Assembly (NCBI GenBank): GCA_021835265.1
Contig: JAKBQK010000195.1
Location: 1 to 17,598 of the forward strand
DNA length: 17,598 nt
Reading direction: 5' to 3'
Origin: Thermoplasmata archaeon
GTDB lineage: Archaea; Thermoplasmatota; Thermoplasmata; Thermoplasmatales; Thermoplasmataceae
Of this stretch, positions 6,801-15,136 are shown piece after piece. Below the pieces are notes generated by a model, which ran no database searches, had not been told where the DNA came from, and saw only the letters and a program-made list of their open reading frames with translations. A program made the translations under genes and the position numbers. Every line of letters starts with the position of its first letter. Position 1 is the stretch's first letter.

Positions 6801-7826
6801 TCATTTTCCTGTTTCCATTGACTGTTCCAGATCACTTTTCACCATTAATTTAATAAGTTCTTTGAAGGAAGTTGTTGATTTCCATTTTAATTTGTTTTTT
6901 GCTTTAGAAGCGTCTGCAAGATAGTTGTCTGATTCAAGTGGCCTGAAAAATGCTTTATTCACCTTTACAAGAATTTTTCCATCGTCTGATAAACCAATCT
7001 CATTTTCATTTTCTCCTTCCCAGTGAATTTTTATTCCCACCTCTTGAAATGCAATTTCCACGAATTCTCTTACTGTATGCAACTCTCCTGTTCCTAGAAC
7101 GTAATCATCTCCAGTTCCATTGTTAAGCATCTGCCACATGCCATACACATAATCCTTGGCATATCCCCAATCCTTCCTTGCATTTAGATTTCCAAGTTCA
7201 AGCACCAGCTGCTTTCCATTCTTAATTCTTGAAACTGCCATACTAATTTTTCTTGTTACAAATTCTGGCCCCCTAACCTCACTTTCATGGTTAAAGAGTA
7301 TTCCGTTTGAGATGAACATTCCATATGCCTCCCTGTATGTTTTCATGGTCCAAAATCCAGCCAATTTGGATACTGCATATGGGCTTCTTGGCTTAAACGA
7401 AGTCTCCTCATTTTGAGGTGTTGACTCAGGTTGACCAAACATTTCAGAAGTTGCAGCAAAGTAAAGTTTTGTATTTGGAGAATATTCTTTAACTGCATTT
7501 ACCACATTCAGAGTGCCAGATATGTTAACGTCATAGGTTGATGCAGGATTTTGAAAACTATATCCAACAAAACTTTGAGCAGCAAGATGATATAACTCAT
7601 CCGGTTTTTCCCTTTCCAGTAATCGTGCAAAGAAACCAGCATCTGTTAAATCGCCATATTCTATTCTGATTTTCTCCTTAATTTCGTGTGGAAGTTTTTC
7701 AATTGTGCCTGTAGTCATTGAGCTATTTCTTCTCACTATCCCAATAATCTCATAATTTTTTTCAAATAATAATTTAGAAAGAAAAAAACCATCTTGGCCA
7801 GAGATACCTGTGATAATAGATTTCAT
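6801..7826 (-). CDS. gmd: GDP-mannose 4,6-dehydratase family (possibly GDP-heptose 4,6-dehydratase)
   Basis: 341 residues, close to full length for the family. Features: GISGQDGFFLSKLL with the GMD-specific GQDG (7-20), RRNSS cofactor loop (32-36), LAAQSFV (81-87), TSEMFG with Thr126 and Glu128, YAVSK with Tyr150 and Lys154, NHESEVRG, and KDWGYAKDYV. The Thr-Glu-Tyr-Lys set is the known GMD active site. The enzyme oxidises C4, removes water across C5-C6 and gives the GDP-4-keto-6-deoxy sugar. The family includes DmhA/WcbK, which act on GDP-D-glycero-D-manno-heptose; with gmhA, gmhB and hddA 2-5 kb away that substrate is a real alternative. NHES is followed by EVRG where GMDs usually have PRRG, so the GDP-sugar side is slightly unusual. 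The start is 30 bases from the intact IS; a TATA-like TTTAATATTA (7856-7847) ends in the IS target duplication. Confidence 0.9.
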   Translation of the reverse strand: MKSIITGISGQDGFFLSKLLFEKNYEIIGIVRRNSSMTTGTIEKLPHEIKEKIRIEYGDLTDAGFFARLLEREKPDELYHLAAQSFVGYSFQNPASTYDVNISGTLNVVNAVKEYSPNTKLYFAATSEMFGQPESTPQNEETSFKPRSPYAVSKLAGFWTMKTYREAYGMFISNGILFNHESEVRGPEFVTRKISMAVSRIKNGKQLVLELGNLNARKDWGYAKDYVYGMWQMLNNGTGDDYVLGTGELHTVREFVEIAFQEVGIKIHWEGENENEIGLSDDGKILVKVNKAFFRPLESDNYLADASKAKNKLKWKSTTSFKELIKLMVKSDLEQSMETGK

Positions 7827-7846
7827 GCACTGAGATATTGAATTAG

Positions 7847-7856
7847 TAATATTAAA
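7847..7856 (-). promoter_or_regulatory. TATA-like box of gmd, abutting the IS
   Basis: Read leftward, TTTAATATTA is centred 25 bases before the gmd ATG, as expected for a leaderless transcript. Its first six bases are the target-site copy duplicated by the IS. The box is therefore kept, but everything upstream of it, including any BRE, is now IS sequence. Confidence 0.4.
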
Positions 7857-7884
7857 CCTTAACTCCTTGATTTATACGTAATAG
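7857..7884 (+). repeat. Left terminal inverted repeat of the IS
   Basis: Pairs with 9346-9373 in inverted orientation. The outer nine bases (CCTTAACTC) and inner ten (TACGTAATAG) are identical, and the middle is diverged. Adjacent on the outside is ATTAAA, repeated directly at 9374-9379. Confidence 0.85.
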
Positions 7885-7955
7885 AGTGCACGCATACTCC
7901 AAATTCATTCTCTATTGAATGCCTATTTCATTGTGTCTCAGTCTTATTCCGAAAG

Positions 7956-7970
7956 ATCTTTATACATATT
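7956..7970 (+). promoter_or_regulatory. TATA-like box of the transposase
   Basis: ATCTTTATACATATT is centred about 25 bases before the ATG at 7987 and is conserved in the relic copy (2266-2280 region, other strand). A leaderless start at ATG 7987 follows, which argues against using the upstream in-frame TTG at 7915. Confidence 0.5.
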
Positions 7971-7986
7971 ACGCATCCTATGTAAT

Positions 7987-9366
7987 ATGACTACGCTCCC
8001 GGACTGGGTTAGAAAGTACAAGACCAAGGGCGTTGAGATTCGCGTTTCAGGAGATAATTACTATGCGTATGAAATGACAAGCAGATGGAACAGGGAGAAG
8101 AAGAGGGCCGACAAGATCACAGGGAAGTATCTTGGCGTTGTAACGCATGACGGGATTGTCAAATCCAGATCCATGGGCCTGGTGAGATCCGATTATGAAT
8201 ATGGAAACATTGCACTTCTCCATGGCATCGCAGAGAAGACAATTATTCCCGTTCTCAGGGAGATATATCCAACCATGTGGGAACGCATCATATCTTACGT
8301 TATTCTGAGGAACATACAGCCACTTCCCATGAAATCCGTGCATTACCTTTACGAGAAGACATACATGTCCAGAATCATGGACGAGAGCATGTCTCCCGAT
8401 TCCATATCAAGGATGCTCTCATCCCTCCCGGAGGATCAGAGCATCCGTGTCATGAGGAAACTCACCGAAAAGGGTGAATATGTCCTCATGGATTCCACAG
8501 CCATATTCTCCAGATCAGAAAACATGTCATTCCTTGAGATGGGGCATAATTCGAAGGGAACGCACATGCCGCAGATCAATGTCATGATGCTGTTTTCATC
8601 CACAAGGCTGATGCCCACCTTCGTGAGGATACTCCCAGGATCCATCAGGGATGTTTCTGCCATGTCAAAGACCATGGACATGGCCGGGGTGGAAAAGTGC
8701 GTGATCATAGCTGACAAGGGATTCTTCTCCTCCGACAACATAAAGAATCTGAAGAGCAGGCATCTCAGCTATATCATACCACTCAGAAGAAATTCATCGC
8801 TCATACCTGATCCTGACCACTTCACCAGTGTTTTCAGGTATGACGGAAAACCCATCAAGTACTGGAAACGGGAGAATGATGTGTATATATTTGAAGATCC
8901 TGTCCTCAGATCAGAGGAGGAGAAGGATTACCTCATAAGGATTGAGGAGAATAAGAGGAGCAGGAAACAGTTCGATGAAAACGAGATCAATTTCGGGAAG
9001 CTGTATCTGTTGTCTGACCTGAATGAAGATCCGGAGAAAATATACAGGCTCTACAAGCAGCGTGAATACGTTGAATATGCATTCAATGTGTATAAGAACG
9101 ATCTTGAGGTTGATAAATCATACATGAGGGATGACCACATGCTTTTCACGTACATGTTCCTGAACCTCCTGTCCCTGTATCTGCATTTCCAGATCCTGAA
9201 CATGATCAACGGGAAATACAGTGTCAGGGATGTGTTGCTCATACTATCCAGGATAAAGATGTACAGGATGGAGAAAGGGGAGATTCTCAGTGAAATACCT
9301 AAAAAAACAAGGGATCTGGTATCTGACATGAATATTGACCTTGACCTATTACGTAAAAAAGGGTGA
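7987..9366 (+). CDS. IS4/IS1634-like DDE transposase
   Basis: 459 residues from ATG 7987; an open extension back to TTG 7915 would lie before the expected transcription start and has no support. The N-terminal part (about 1-140) is the piece conserved in the relic at 1865-2242 (YYAYEMTSRWNREKKRAD). The catalytic triad is Asp169 in LMDSTAIF, Asp243 in VIIADKGFFSSDN, and Glu363 in YKQREYVEYAFNVYK. The last fits the IS4-group YREK signature: Tyr356, Arg359, Glu363, Lys370 with spacings 2, 3 and 6. A large insertion of mixed strands between the second Asp and the Glu is usual for this group. Reading frame is intact to TGA 9364-9366 inside the right terminal repeat. It appears richer in G+C than the surrounding glycan genes, in line with a separate origin. 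Confidence 0.92.
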   Translation: MTTLPDWVRKYKTKGVEIRVSGDNYYAYEMTSRWNREKKRADKITGKYLGVVTHDGIVKSRSMGLVRSDYEYGNIALLHGIAEKTIIPVLREIYPTMWERIISYVILRNIQPLPMKSVHYLYEKTYMSRIMDESMSPDSISRMLSSLPEDQSIRVMRKLTEKGEYVLMDSTAIFSRSENMSFLEMGHNSKGTHMPQINVMMLFSSTRLMPTFVRILPGSIRDVSAMSKTMDMAGVEKCVIIADKGFFSSDNIKNLKSRHLSYIIPLRRNSSLIPDPDHFTSVFRYDGKPIKYWKRENDVYIFEDPVLRSEEEKDYLIRIEENKRSRKQFDENEINFGKLYLLSDLNEDPEKIYRLYKQREYVEYAFNVYKNDLEVDKSYMRDDHMLFTYMFLNLLSLYLHFQILNMINGKYSVRDVLLILSRIKMYRMEKGEILSEIPKKTRDLVSDMNIDLDLLRKKG

Positions 9367-9373
9367 GTTAAGG
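9346..9373 (-). repeat. Right terminal inverted repeat of the IS
   Basis: Inverted partner of 7857-7884. Contains the last coding bases and stop of the transposase, so the element ends seven bases after its gene. Followed by the target duplication ATTAAA. Confidence 0.85.
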
Positions 9374-9402
9374 ATTAAATATATCTTTTGCCATATCATT
9401 GT

Positions 9403-10491
9403 TTACTTCGACTCCTCTGTCATTTTAAGAATAACGTTCTGCCATAATTTGGCCGTAATTTCCCATGAATACTTCCGTGCCACATCAATCGATTTCAGAG
9501 ACCATGAATCATGGTCAGAGAGAATCGTAAGAGCAGCCTCCCTTAGCGCATTACGATCCCCATCTGGAACAGTTAATCCATTCTTACCCTTCTCTATGCT
9601 TTCCGAAACACCTGGAACGTTATATGCAACTGTTGGAGTTCCTGCCGCAGCTGCCTCTATTATGGAAATACCCCAACCTTCTGTTATGGATGAGTGAACA
9701 TTAAGCCAGGCTTCGGAAACTATTTTAGAAAGTTCTACATCTGACAACCTTCCTTTAAATGTTACATATGATGTAAGATTTAAATTATTAACTAACAATT
9801 TCAATTTGGGCATTTCTATACCTGTACCCACCATAGTTAGATGAACATCTTCAATTTTCCCTAATAGTCCATTTAAAAGATAAATGGCTTCTTCTGGTCT
9901 CTTATAGGATCTCATCCCTCCGTAATAGACAATCGACGGTTGTTCTGTTTTCTTGCACGGGTGAAACAGATCACTGTTCACACCAGGGTGTATCAATTTC
10001 ACATGGTTTGGGTTAATGCCTAATCCAATCAGATCCTGCATTGATGTATTGGATATTGTAACAAAGTCCTGATTCTTATAAATTATGAAATATAATTTTT
10101 CAACCACGGTAATTAATTTTGCTAAGGCAAAATTGACCTGACCCGGCAGGGACCTGGCATGAAGATGCAAAAATGAGACGATGGTTTTTTTTCTTAAGAT
10201 AACTGGGGCTACCCAGGGCACTGCATGACCTAAATCGGCGATTATAAGTTCGAAATGTCTTTTTGAAAGGAATATCGGCAATATAATATGAGGTCCTGCA
10301 CGGAATCCAAACCTATAAATACTCAAACCATTGATACGCTCATATTTCTTGCAGTTTTTCCATCCACCCGAAAATATTGTGACTTCATGTCCATTACTTA
10401 CCAATCTCATTCCCACTTCTAAAATAATTTTTTCAGCCCCTCCTGCTTTTGGATTTAGTGGGTCCCTGTGCGCAAGCCATAAAATTTTCAT
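9403..10491 (-). CDS. Family 4 glycosyltransferase
   Basis: 362 residues, a normal GT4 length with two Rossmann-like halves (GT-B fold). Start LWLAHRDPLNPKAGGAEKII carries the Gly-rich loop with GGAE (17-20). The C-terminal half has the nucleotide-sugar signature: YYGGMRSYKRPEEAI, MVGTGIEMPKL, TFKGRLSD, then EGWGISIIEAAAAGTPTVAY with Glu271 and Glu279 forming the EX7E motif, and GKNGLTVPDGDRNAL. The enzyme retains the anomeric configuration and usually adds hexose from GDP- or UDP-sugar (mannosyl, glucosyl or heptosyl). It probably works at the cytoplasmic face, as no true membrane segment is seen. Start overlaps the stop of the upstream GT2 by four bases. It is the last gene before the IS; without the IS it would run into gmd 53 bases downstream on the same strand. 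Donor and acceptor unknown. Confidence 0.9.
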   Translation of the reverse strand: MKILWLAHRDPLNPKAGGAEKIILEVGMRLVSNGHEVTIFSGGWKNCKKYERINGLSIYRFGFRAGPHIILPIFLSKRHFELIIADLGHAVPWVAPVILRKKTIVSFLHLHARSLPGQVNFALAKLITVVEKLYFIIYKNQDFVTISNTSMQDLIGLGINPNHVKLIHPGVNSDLFHPCKKTEQPSIVYYGGMRSYKRPEEAIYLLNGLLGKIEDVHLTMVGTGIEMPKLKLLVNNLNLTSYVTFKGRLSDVELSKIVSEAWLNVHSSITEGWGISIIEAAAAGTPTVAYNVPGVSESIEKGKNGLTVPDGDRNALREAALTILSDHDSWSLKSIDVARKYSWEITAKLWQNVILKMTEESK

Positions 10492-11327
10492 TTTAAATCA
10501 GGCGTTAATTGGCAAAACCTGTTGCCAGACAGTTTTTGAAGACTAGTACTAATTCCCATTTTTCCTTTAAATGCATCTATAATACCAGAGATATAAGCAT
10601 AAAACATTTGTTTTTCGTGACCAATTACCCCTTTCAATAAGTAACCACCGCTAAACTTTATGAAGTTTAAGAGAAAATGAATTTCCTTTGATTCCATAAA
10701 TATTCTCAAGGTGTTTCGAGTAAGTAAGTATACCCTAAAAGACGGCAAATAATGCATCTTTCCACTCATCATTCTGCCTACTGGTAGCACATCAAGCATC
10801 TTTCTGTCAATAGATTTTATAGTACCTCCTATTTTGCCAACCTCATAACAGAAATAGATATCCTGCTGATCCATAACAAAGTCTTCCCTAAATTTGATTC
10901 GGCTTACAATCTGCGATGAAAAGATCATCCCTGTATCTAGTGCAAACTTAGTTGTAATCAACTTTTCACTGACAAAATTGATGTGCAATATATCATTTCC
11001 CTCGCAGAATTTATTGAAATAATCTACAATATAATCCATTGAAAAATCAGGTAAGATTCTGACATCGTCCGTGAGAAGAATAAATAAATTGAAACCCTTG
11101 GAAATAGCTAGTTGTATGCCTACGTTAAAATTGTGTCCTAGGCCATAATTAAACTCCTTTTTTACTATAACGTGAGTTAATTTAATCGGTAAATTAATAT
11201 CATTTCCGCTGTAGACTACAAATGTATCCATATTAAGTTCTTCTAGTCTATTAATCGTATCATAAAATATGGTTGAAGGATTATACACACAGATTATGAC
11301 ACAATAATTGAAAGACAATCTTTTCAT
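10488..11327 (-). CDS. Family 2 glycosyltransferase, rhamnosyltransferase-like
   Basis: 279 residues. The protein opens with YCVIICVYNPSTIFYDTI; then EFNYGLGHNFNVGIQLAISKG, the usual N-x-G-x-x-x-N-x-G helix of this group, and the sugar-nucleotide/metal site FILLTDDVRILPDF (Asp87, Asp88). MDQQDIYFCYEVGKIGGTI corresponds to the catalytic-base region, and LPSFRVYLLTRNTLRIF is the C-terminal helix typical of RfbF-like rhamnosyltransferases. The first acidic site, normally VVDNGS, reads VVYSGND here, so the usual Asp is displaced or missing. A C-terminal hydrophobic stretch (FLLNFIKFSGGYLLKGVIG) suggests membrane contact. It lies 3 bases after the giant membrane protein gene and overlaps the GT4 by 4 bases, so it belongs to one transcription unit. 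If the donor is a GDP-6-deoxyhexose or GDP-6-deoxyheptose, gmd would supply it (inference). Confidence 0.82.
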   Translation of the reverse strand: MKRLSFNYCVIICVYNPSTIFYDTINRLEELNMDTFVVYSGNDINLPIKLTHVIVKKEFNYGLGHNFNVGIQLAISKGFNLFILLTDDVRILPDFSMDYIVDYFNKFCEGNDILHINFVSEKLITTKFALDTGMIFSSQIVSRIKFREDFVMDQQDIYFCYEVGKIGGTIKSIDRKMLDVLPVGRMMSGKMHYLPSFRVYLLTRNTLRIFMESKEIHFLLNFIKFSGGYLLKGVIGHEKQMFYAYISGIIDAFKGKMGISTSLQKLSGNRFCQLTPDLK

Positions 11328-11330
11328 GAT

Positions 11331-14300
11331 TTATACTTCCTTATAAATTTTTTCACGAATTGTTCTGATGACATAAGCTCCTTTTCCCTTCAAAAATATT
11401 CTAAATTTACCGCTTGTGATATAAACCATTATCCCGAGTGGCAAGATACTATTATATAATATATATAAATAATTAAATGAATTAACTTTATCAACATGAT
11501 GTACGTTCACAATAAAACTATAACTGTAATTACCCATAGAAGTTAAAACAAAGACCCTGATCCCGTATGTTTCATAATATCTGAAGTTGTATGTTAAAGT
11601 GCTCCCTGTTCTATTTATAATAATGCCATTCACGTACCATTCATATATGCCACCAGAATTTTTGGTTGATATAACGTGATTTCCAGTAGAGTTCAAGCTT
11701 ATTTTTTCAGATTGACTCACGGGAGGGTATGCTATGATTTCATTTTCACGGTAAGTTTTATTTTCATAGGTTATTGATAGAGAATAATTTCCAGGACTGC
11801 TGAAAATATAGTTGAATGGATTACCATAAAATGTGATGTTATTTATTTTCCATTTAACGGTACTACTCAGACTGTTCATTCCAAAATAAGTAAACGTCAC
11901 GGTGCTATTTGTATATGATGGATTCTGAAGTTTCGAATTATCCAGATACGCCTGATATGTAATTCCTTTTCCTATAGTATAATTAAAGCTCACATTGTTA
12001 GAGACATATGAGTACAACGAGATCATCTTTCCATCATACACGTTTGACATTGCCATTCTCAGTGAGCCAATATTGTAACCATAACGACCAACATTCTTTC
12101 CATTCAAGCTAAAAGACAAACCAGTGTTATAATAAATGCTATAGTTATTAAATCCAGAGACATATAAAGATTCAAGGGTCTTATACACATACTTATCTGT
12201 TTTATTGTAGTTAAGAAATAAAGAAGCGTTAGTTGCGGTTACGCCGAACCCTATATCCGTAGAATGCTGCTGTAATGATTGATTTAATCCACCACCAATT
12301 ACATAATTTGTGGGTAGATTACCGAACAGCGCAGAATCTGTAGTATTGGATACGTAAAGAGGCGATGACATATTTCCACCGTAAATATAAGAATAAGTAG
12401 TTGCTGTTTGTTCTGGTGTAAGGTTATAGAGGTTATTAACATAGTAAGATGCGGAGGGATAAACACCATCGCTAAAAAGCCCATATCCCGAGACAGGCAC
12501 ACCGAAGACCCATACATTAGAATACGTATATCCGCCGATAAAACTATTAAAGTAGGGGAATACCATTTTTCCATTATCATATTCATTATAAATCCCAAAG
12601 TCTCTAACAGCGTAAGGGATATATCCAATATCAATTTCGGTGTTTTGTGAACTCATATTATATCTTATTAAATTATTTAATGCATTCAAATTACTGTTTT
12701 TTTTGGCAAACCCCATGTAAAATATATTGTAAGAATTTCCTATAGAACGATCGAGTGTGAAATAATTAACTCCGCCAGGAAATGAAATTGTTACTGTAGC
12801 ATGATCGTTTGAAACTGAATCTAGATGTGCTTGAAGTAGACTTCCATTGTAAGTAAAAAATGCTAAATTTGACAAATTCTGATTCAAAGTATTTGAAAAA
12901 TATGAAGTGTTAAAAGTAAAATTGAATGTGTATATGCTGCCATCATAACCATAACCGTAAACGCCAACAACAATAGACGAATATATTATGTATTTTGGCA
13001 AAACTGCTGTTCCTTCGCCGGATAACTGCGGAGCTTCTCCAAGATATCCGGTAAGCATCTCGTTGGAAGAAACGGGGTAAATTCGAAGGTAAATTGTTCT
13101 ATCAATCTCGCCCACAAGTTTGAGATATATGGTTGCTGTGCCATTATAAATATTTTTTATCCAAGCTGGAATGATAGTTCCATTCTTGTAAGTAAAAAGT
13201 AAGTTGCTAAAATTGCTATTGATATCAACAAGCGCATACCTATTTACTTCGATTTTATAGTCAAAGTAACCAGATGTGTTTATTGTTTTTGATGTAATAT
13301 TAACTGGATATTCATTGTAAGATAGCACAGAAGTGGTTAAATTATTTATGGCTGCATGATATGTTAGATTGCCATAATATTTAAAATAGTTTGGATTAAT
13401 ATTAACTATCGACGAAGAAACATTGAATTTATAGATAGCATAATTGTTGTTAAAAACTATATTTTGGTACAACCCAGTTTTGTTCAGCAAAGCATCGAAG
13501 ATCTTTCCACCTCCATTAATACTAGTACCTTGCAATGATATCGCCTGATTAGACAGCGGGTTCAACACAACAATTGCATTGATAGATTCTGTTTCCAGAA
13601 TTTTAGAAATGGATTTTATGTCATTTTGCTGAAATGCTACCTCGAGTTTTGAGTAGTTCAATGAATTTGGAAAAAGAGAAAGAAAATTCTGATACCCGTA
13701 CGGAAGACCGTAAACATCGTACAAACTGACGCCAGTATCAATGTATCCGAGAGAAGTGCCATTATCAGGAAGAATAAGAACCCTAGAGTTAGAATATGGC
13801 TTTATTTCTTTAGTTAACTCGAAAACATAACCGGGAACTTTATTTGATGCACATGTTGTTGGATTATTGTAATGTTCATAGTTTATAATAGGTAGGGAAG
13901 ATACCATAATTAAGACGATGAAAAATGCTGAGATAGTGTATGCTAATGGCTTGCTCACATGTTTACTTTTAATTTTAAAATCTTTATTTTTAATGTGCTG
14001 TAATAGAGATGTGAGGCCAATTGAAATAAACACTGAATAAATCAAAATCTGAGAGATGTAAAAGAAAAGAGGATAATTATAAATATCTAGGAAGAAATAA
14101 TCATAATACAAGTTTATTAACGTTCCGTTATAAACACCATACTGGAACAATATGAGAAATAACAGGACTAAAAAGAGCACATAATTCACTCTCTTGTATT
14201 CGCCTTTGTATATTATTACGTATATAATTCCGAAAACAATCATAAATAGATATAGGAGACCGAACCAGGAACTTTCATAGCCTATTGCAGTTAACTGATT

Positions 14301-15113
14301 TGATACATAAGGAAGAGCGTAAAGGGAGGTAAGTATATTGCTGTTAGCAAACTCAAATTTAGCAATACCGACCAAGTTACCCAAGGTAGAACTATTTACC
14401 ACTGCAGCACTAGAGTAAACACCAAAATCACCAAACGCTTGATCTATTATCGGTAAAGATAGTATAAGAAAAATAGTCAGTCCATAAAAATAATTTTTAA
14501 TATTGTGTAATAAGTTGTGTCTTCCTGCGAAGAACAGATCAATTATCGACATACCAATGAATATAAATATAGTAAATTTTATATATGCATAACCAAGAAA
14601 TATGAACATTAAAAACATCAACAGAAATGATGCTACAATATCCTCCCGTTGCTTGTTTTTGTAATATTTTATCTGGAATGCAAGTATCAACGGAAAAAAG
14701 AAAAAAATGCCAACATATTCTAGCCCACTGATTGAAAACATTAACATTAGTGGATTCATTGAATAGAACAAAGTTGAAATTATTCTCACGTTGCCATTTA
14801 AGCCCATGGAGTACGTCAGATAGTAAATGCCCAGAGGTACCAAGAAAGGAACAAAGAACAAATATGAATTAAAAAACATGGGAAATAATCCAGCATTTAC
14901 GTTATAGACAAGGATAAATAGTGCATCACTTAGATTCGGAGAAAATGAGAAAAGATCTATAATCGGTGACTGATTAAAATAAGGAAGTCCCACATCTCCA
15001 AAGAGAAAAACATGATTCACCAAAAAGGAACCATACATAAAATACCAGAAAGCGAAGAATACTGCCTCTATTAATATAAGCTCTAAGATTACTCGCCCCT
15101 GACTTCTATTCAT
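11331..15113 (-). CDS. Giant polytopic membrane protein: GT-C-like transmembrane domain plus sequon-rich surface domain
   Basis: 1260 residues. Residues 1-410 hold about eleven hydrophobic segments. After the first comes FGDVGLPYF (38-46), an acidic site placed like the first-loop Asp of GT-C glycosyltransferases (AftD, PMT, YfhO-like). Residues 411-1213 look extracytoplasmic. About 640-680 (LLFTYKNGTIIPAWI, then NGTATIYLKL) resembles DUF2341; a second copy is at 749-800. 840-860 (NEYDNGKMVFPYFNSF) recalls the segment following DUF2341 in other archaeal surface proteins. 1087-1205 looks like one or two PKD-like beta domains. A last membrane helix at about 1214-1232 precedes a basic tail. The outer domain has 32 N-x-S/T sequons and one cysteine (Cys421). 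The family could not be named; glycan transfer or flipping at the outer face is inferred from context. A TATA-like TTTTAATAA (15146-15138 read leftward) over the upstream stop may add transcription, without a leader. Confidence 0.75.
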   Translation of the reverse strand: MNRSQGRVILELILIEAVFFAFWYFMYGSFLVNHVFLFGDVGLPYFNQSPIIDLFSFSPNLSDALFILVYNVNAGLFPMFFNSYLFFVPFLVPLGIYYLTYSMGLNGNVRIISTLFYSMNPLMLMFSISGLEYVGIFFFFPLILAFQIKYYKNKQREDIVASFLLMFLMFIFLGYAYIKFTIFIFIGMSIIDLFFAGRHNLLHNIKNYFYGLTIFLILSLPIIDQAFGDFGVYSSAAVVNSSTLGNLVGIAKFEFANSNILTSLYALPYVSNQLTAIGYESSWFGLLYLFMIVFGIIYVIIYKGEYKRVNYVLFLVLLFLILFQYGVYNGTLINLYYDYFFLDIYNYPLFFYISQILIYSVFISIGLTSLLQHIKNKDFKIKSKHVSKPLAYTISAFFIVLIMVSSLPIINYEHYNNPTTCASNKVPGYVFELTKEIKPYSNSRVLILPDNGTSLGYIDTGVSLYDVYGLPYGYQNFLSLFPNSLNYSKLEVAFQQNDIKSISKILETESINAIVVLNPLSNQAISLQGTSINGGGKIFDALLNKTGLYQNIVFNNNYAIYKFNVSSSIVNINPNYFKYYGNLTYHAAINNLTTSVLSYNEYPVNITSKTINTSGYFDYKIEVNRYALVDINSNFSNLLFTYKNGTIIPAWIKNIYNGTATIYLKLVGEIDRTIYLRIYPVSSNEMLTGYLGEAPQLSGEGTAVLPKYIIYSSIVVGVYGYGYDGSIYTFNFTFNTSYFSNTLNQNLSNLAFFTYNGSLLQAHLDSVSNDHATVTISFPGGVNYFTLDRSIGNSYNIFYMGFAKKNSNLNALNNLIRYNMSSQNTEIDIGYIPYAVRDFGIYNEYDNGKMVFPYFNSFIGGYTYSNVWVFGVPVSGYGLFSDGVYPSASYYVNNLYNLTPEQTATTYSYIYGGNMSSPLYVSNTTDSALFGNLPTNYVIGGGLNQSLQQHSTDIGFGVTATNASLFLNYNKTDKYVYKTLESLYVSGFNNYSIYYNTGLSFSLNGKNVGRYGYNIGSLRMAMSNVYDGKMISLYSYVSNNVSFNYTIGKGITYQAYLDNSKLQNPSYTNSTVTFTYFGMNSLSSTVKWKINNITFYGNPFNYIFSSPGNYSLSITYENKTYRENEIIAYPPVSQSEKISLNSTGNHVISTKNSGGIYEWYVNGIIINRTGSTLTYNFRYYETYGIRVFVLTSMGNYSYSFIVNVHHVDKVNSFNYLYILYNSILPLGIMVYITSGKFRIFLKGKGAYVIRTIREKIYKEV

Positions 15114-15136
15114 CTGTGAAGTGGAATAGTAGGTTA

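Larger units (their letters stand above)
7857..9373 (+). mobile_element. Complete insertion sequence, IS4/IS1634-like, 1517 bases
   Basis: Imperfect terminal inverted repeats of 28 bases lie at 7857-7884 and 9346-9373 (22 of 28 positions match). Both start CCTTAACTC, and both end TACGTAATAG on the inner side. They are flanked by a direct repeat ATTAAA at 7851-7856 and 9374-9379, the target-site duplication. The right repeat overlaps the last codons and stop of the transposase. The single gene is intact, so the element may still be active. A 5-6 base duplication, the long transposase and its YREK motif suit IS1634 or a related IS4-group family; the exact family was not tested. It lies on the opposite strand to the genes on both sides and separates the GT4 gene from gmd, which would otherwise be 53 bases apart. 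Confidence 0.88.

Noticed and set aside
7915..7986. Upstream TTG start of the transposase
   Set aside because: Lies before the TATA box (7956-7970), so it would not be in the transcript; ATG 7987 fits a leaderless start and the relic aligns there.
12299..12650. Open frames of 80 and 111 codons inside the giant membrane protein gene
   Set aside because: Other-frame shadows in a gene whose full 1260-codon frame has consistent membrane and surface-domain organisation.
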